Below are positions 62,696 through 64,000 of a stretch of 64,000 nucleotides of DNA, piece after piece (position 1 is the stretch's first letter; each line of letters begins with the position of its first letter). The notes under the pieces were generated by a model. The model was given only the letters and a program-made list of their open reading frames with translations, had not been told where the DNA came from and did no database searches. Made by a program: the position numbers and the translations under genes. Source of the stretch: Phoronis australis (lineage: Eukaryota > Phoronida > Phoronidae); assembly GCA_002633005.1 (NCBI GenBank), contig NMRA01000401.1:207827-271826 (forward strand), given 5' to 3'.

Positions 62696-64000
62696 ATTTC
62701 ATTCAAAGAAACCGAATAGACCCTCGAAATTTTTTGATGATTCAAGTAATTGTTAACAACATCTTGGCGAGGCACGTGTCACAGCCATAATGTCATGGCC
62801 CCTACCTAAGCAAATACGCAAATTATGGGTCTTGGCTGCGTAGTATTGAAACTGTTTCAATATAAATGCCTTTAGCGTTCATTAAAATGTTTATTTTCCG
62901 TATGAAATAAAAATGAAACATTTCGTCCTCGTTCTACATATCGAATTCAATATAAATTCAATGCCCTCTTAATTTCTCAATTAACATGATTCAGGGATAT
63001 TTAATATCATGAAATGACATTCGCGCGCAACAAGTGGTTTCATCTTACGATCACTGGTTCTGAGAGCATGCATTTCGCCGCGGGGACAGTTAGCAAAAAT
63101 CCTCTGCTCTAAGTGATGGGTAGACGGCAGTGTCGTATTTATGACCTGTTGTCATTGTCAGTAGATACTGCCGTGGTCACAGGTCATTACATTGAGAACT
63201 TTGCCACAAGGAGTGCGTGATGACATTTGAAGACCACGAATACCACGAGGCAACATCTAGGACTGTGGGAAACAAGCATTCGTACTGATGAATATCAACC
63301 CCAAAGAAATTCAAGCATCAGTCTCACAAAAGGTTGAAACTTTCGAACAACTAAAACAACGAAATTAGGGGATAATAAACCCGCGCCTTATTTCTCAGTG
63401 CTGAAAACCTACATTTGATGTAGGCCCCTCTACTGTCATAAATTGGGTCTCACATTGTTTCTAACACAGATTAGAAATTAGTTTCAAGATCAAAATTTTA
63501 AAGACTGGTGCACTACCATGAAAATACCCTACTCAAGTCTCACCACTGTCAATAAGCTGGGGTATGATTTGTTGCCCCCAAGGAGTGCCAACAGGCTGGG
63601 ATTGCTTCAGACAATGCCTAAAATAAGTTTCTTGTAACGCTGCAGTACGTCCGTATGTGACCTGCTCATTGGTCCGACAGGGAATTCTAAACGATTGTCA
63701 CCGACACGGATTCAAACAATGGATAGGAATGCGTTGCTTTACTTTGGATCTAGATGACAAAAACGCCTGTGACGAAAGTTGACGTTTTCAACACCAGCGG
63801 CTCTCAATTCTTCACTGGTTGAATGGTTTGCCCACCAACTTTTGTGAAACTCGTAGGCTACCTGTGTGTCATAAAAATAACAACTTTATTTAGGTATTCG
63901 AGTGTTAAAAATCTATATCAACTGTTACTATACTTCGTATCGAGCATTTCCGAAAGTGAACATTTGTGGCTCCTTCGGAAACGCCCATTTCCCGGAAGTA

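Larger units (their letters stand above)
55861..64000. other. hes upstream flank to the right edge
   Basis: 8.1 kb with no gene I can support. Contains the repeats listed at 57008, 57949, 58848, 59432, 60631, 60918 and 62565. A minus-strand frame at 58423-58638 is discussed in findings. 61150-62560 and 62700-64000 hold nothing I can name. Confidence 0.5.

Overview
The window looks like invertebrate metazoan nuclear DNA. It is AT-rich, with spliced genes, GT-AG introns of 0.1 to 9.6 kb, many small inverted-repeat transposon relics, microsatellites and assembly gaps (runs of N). There is no bacterial gene organisation and no rRNA or CRISPR. The gene set (DDX19, WDCP, ashwin, Hes) and the intron style fit an invertebrate deuterostome, perhaps a hemichordate or amphioxus-like animal. 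That placement is an inference from gene content, not a sequence match.

Four genes can be built exon by exon, with reading frames that close at every junction. (1) DDX19/Dbp5, minus strand: the first three coding exons (12358-12420, 4045-4201, 1176-1314); the helicase core lies beyond the left edge. (2) WDCP (C2orf44), plus strand: 15 coding exons from 12851 to 37288, 1286 residues from the preferred start, complete. It starts head-to-head with DDX19, about 430 bp apart. One exon (32281-34654) encodes a very long acidic region. (3) Ashwin (C2orf49), minus strand: three exons (44993-45079, 42866-43170, 41179-41797), 336 residues, complete. (4) A Hes/hairy-type bHLH repressor, minus strand: four exons (55831-55860, 52581-52676, 52226-52325, 51305-51903), 274 residues, ending in WRPW but with no recognisable Orange domain. 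DDX19 acts in mRNA export and ashwin is tied to tRNA-ligase or nuclear RNA work, but I see no sign that the four genes form one pathway.

The rest is introns and intergenic DNA rich in non-autonomous elements. They include a 1.73-kb terminal-inverted-repeat element (1554-3286) with two relatives nested in larger repeats (6760-8455 and 10230-12193). Small hairpin (foldback) families occur at 3735, 37501, 41859 and 43302. A family with ends like CAGTGGCGGATC occurs at 47368, 54663, 57949 and 60631. There are also tRNA-derived units at 38657-38812 and 8700-8840. From 55.9 kb to the right end I found no gene; this is the upstream flank of the Hes gene.

The most unusual observation is in WDCP intron 2. 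Two near-identical copies of one locus (15340-18455 and 18797-20559) flank an N gap and look like unmerged haplotypes. They differ at a foldback element whose 35-bp spacer is exactly inverted between the copies, and the second copy lacks the right arm. This suggests hairpin-mediated inversion or deletion segregating in the population.
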